Of a stretch of DNA of 5,855 nt, positions 5,591 to 5,855 are shown one piece after another (within the stretch, counting starts at the first letter, position 1; every line of letters begins with the position of its first letter). The position numbers were made by a program, and so were the translations under genes. Below the pieces are notes generated by a model. The model was not told the origin of the DNA and made no database searches. It saw nothing but the letters and a program-made list of their open reading frames with translations. Source of the DNA: Candidatus Caenarcanum sp. (GTDB lineage: Bacteria > Cyanobacteriota > Vampirovibrionia > Gastranaerophilales > UBA9971); NCBI GenBank assembly GCA_020720345.1, contig DYOT01000089.1, positions 1 to 5,855 of the forward strand, given 5' to 3'.

Positions 5591-5831
5591 TTTTATATCC
5601 TTCCTTTTTTAAAATTTCTTGTAATTGTTGCATTTGATAAGGTTTTAATTCTTTTCTATCTGCTACTAAAGAAATTATCATTTCATTTTTGACAAAGACC
5701 TGATGGGAACTGCCTGACCTGATTCTTTTTCTATTGTAAAAGCCGAGATTAATAAGAAGTTTAATTGCTTCATCAGTCGAAATTGTTTTGGAGTTCAAAA
5801 TTTTTTGTATTAATTTGTCGATTTTTGTCAT
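5583..5831 (-). CDS. hicA: HicA-family mRNA interferase toxin
   Basis: HicA toxins cleave mRNA in a translation-independent way and arrest growth until HicB binds them. The 82-residue protein has the family's small dsRBD-like fold: helical N-terminus, GFYNRKRIRSGSSHQVF (30-46) with the catalytic histidine at H43, a beta strand MIISLVA (51-57) and the C-terminal ELKPYQMQQLQEILKK (61-76). It is at the upper end of usual HicA length because of an extra N-terminal helix. Order is hicA then hicB, the commoner arrangement. ATG at 5831 has no clear ribosome site, which would keep toxin synthesis low relative to HicB, whose site is strong. The catalytic histidine and both ends are present, so the toxin is probably active. 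Confidence 0.87.
   Translation of the reverse strand: MTKIDKLIQKILNSKTISTDEAIKLLINLGFYNRKRIRSGSSHQVFVKNEMIISLVADRKELKPYQMQQLQEILKKEGYKND
5598..5606 (-). promoter_or_regulatory. strong ribosome binding site of hicB
   Basis: On the minus strand AAGGAAGGA ends 7 nt before the hicB ATG and lies inside hicA. It contrasts with the absent site of hicA and fits the expected excess of antitoxin. Confidence 0.65.
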
Positions 5832-5832
5832 A

Positions 5833-5848
5833 TTTATCAGATTTTATC
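5833..5848 (-). promoter_or_regulatory. possible operator or -10 region upstream of hicA
   Basis: On the minus strand GATAAA occurs twice, spaced by 10 nt, one helical turn, just upstream of the hicA ATG. TAAAAT within it could act as a -10. Ribbon-helix-helix HicB proteins bind repeats in such positions, but the region is AT-rich and the window ends before a -35 could be seen. Confidence 0.2.
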
Positions 5849-5855
5849 TTTTATA

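Overview
The window is AT-rich, Gram-negative-type bacterial DNA with tightly packed genes. My best guess for the source is an uncultured gut Melainabacteria/Vampirovibrionia member (Candidatus Gastranaerophilales). The grounds are the short first protein, whose N-terminus (MQINPVRF...PAFAGKA) resembles hypothetical proteins I associate with that lineage, the csaB plus tagA pair for a pyruvylated wall glycan, and the base composition. This is an inference from memory, not a database result.

Layout. Positions 63-434 (+) hold a small unrecognised protein. It converges with, and overlaps by 17 nt, an FAD-dependent dehydrogenase of the COG2509 type (418-1791, minus, GTG start). A gap of about 150 bp (1792-1942) carries two divergent promoter-like elements that mirror each other. 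From there ribF (1943-2977, TTG start) runs rightward, encoding the bifunctional riboflavin kinase/FAD synthetase, and overlaps csaB (2940-4016), the wall-polysaccharide pyruvyltransferase, by 38 nt. The 436 bp between csaB and the next large gene is not empty. It has a good sigma70-type promoter (4018-4046), a small two-helix membrane protein gene that appears broken by a one-base frameshift (4054-4313), and a 38-residue single-helix membrane protein (4310-4426) joined to it by an ATGA overlap. Then follows tagA/wecG (4453-5229, TTG start), the ManNAc transferase. The right end holds a minus-strand hicA-hicB toxin-antitoxin pair (5831-5237), tail to tail with tagA at 7 nt.

How they fit together. 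RibF makes FMN and FAD, and the neighbouring dehydrogenase uses FAD, so the divergent pair may share a flavin theme. TagA and CsaB are consecutive enzymes in Paenibacillus-type secondary wall polymer synthesis: TagA adds ManNAc to undecaprenyl-PP-GlcNAc and CsaB places a 4,6-ketal pyruvate on that ManNAc, the ligand of SLH domains. The cell therefore probably anchors SLH proteins (S-layer or outer-membrane porins) to its wall. The two small membrane ORFs in front of tagA are the least explained part. HicAB looks like an independent accessory module. No CRISPR array, rRNA, tRNA, transposon or clear intrinsic terminator was seen.
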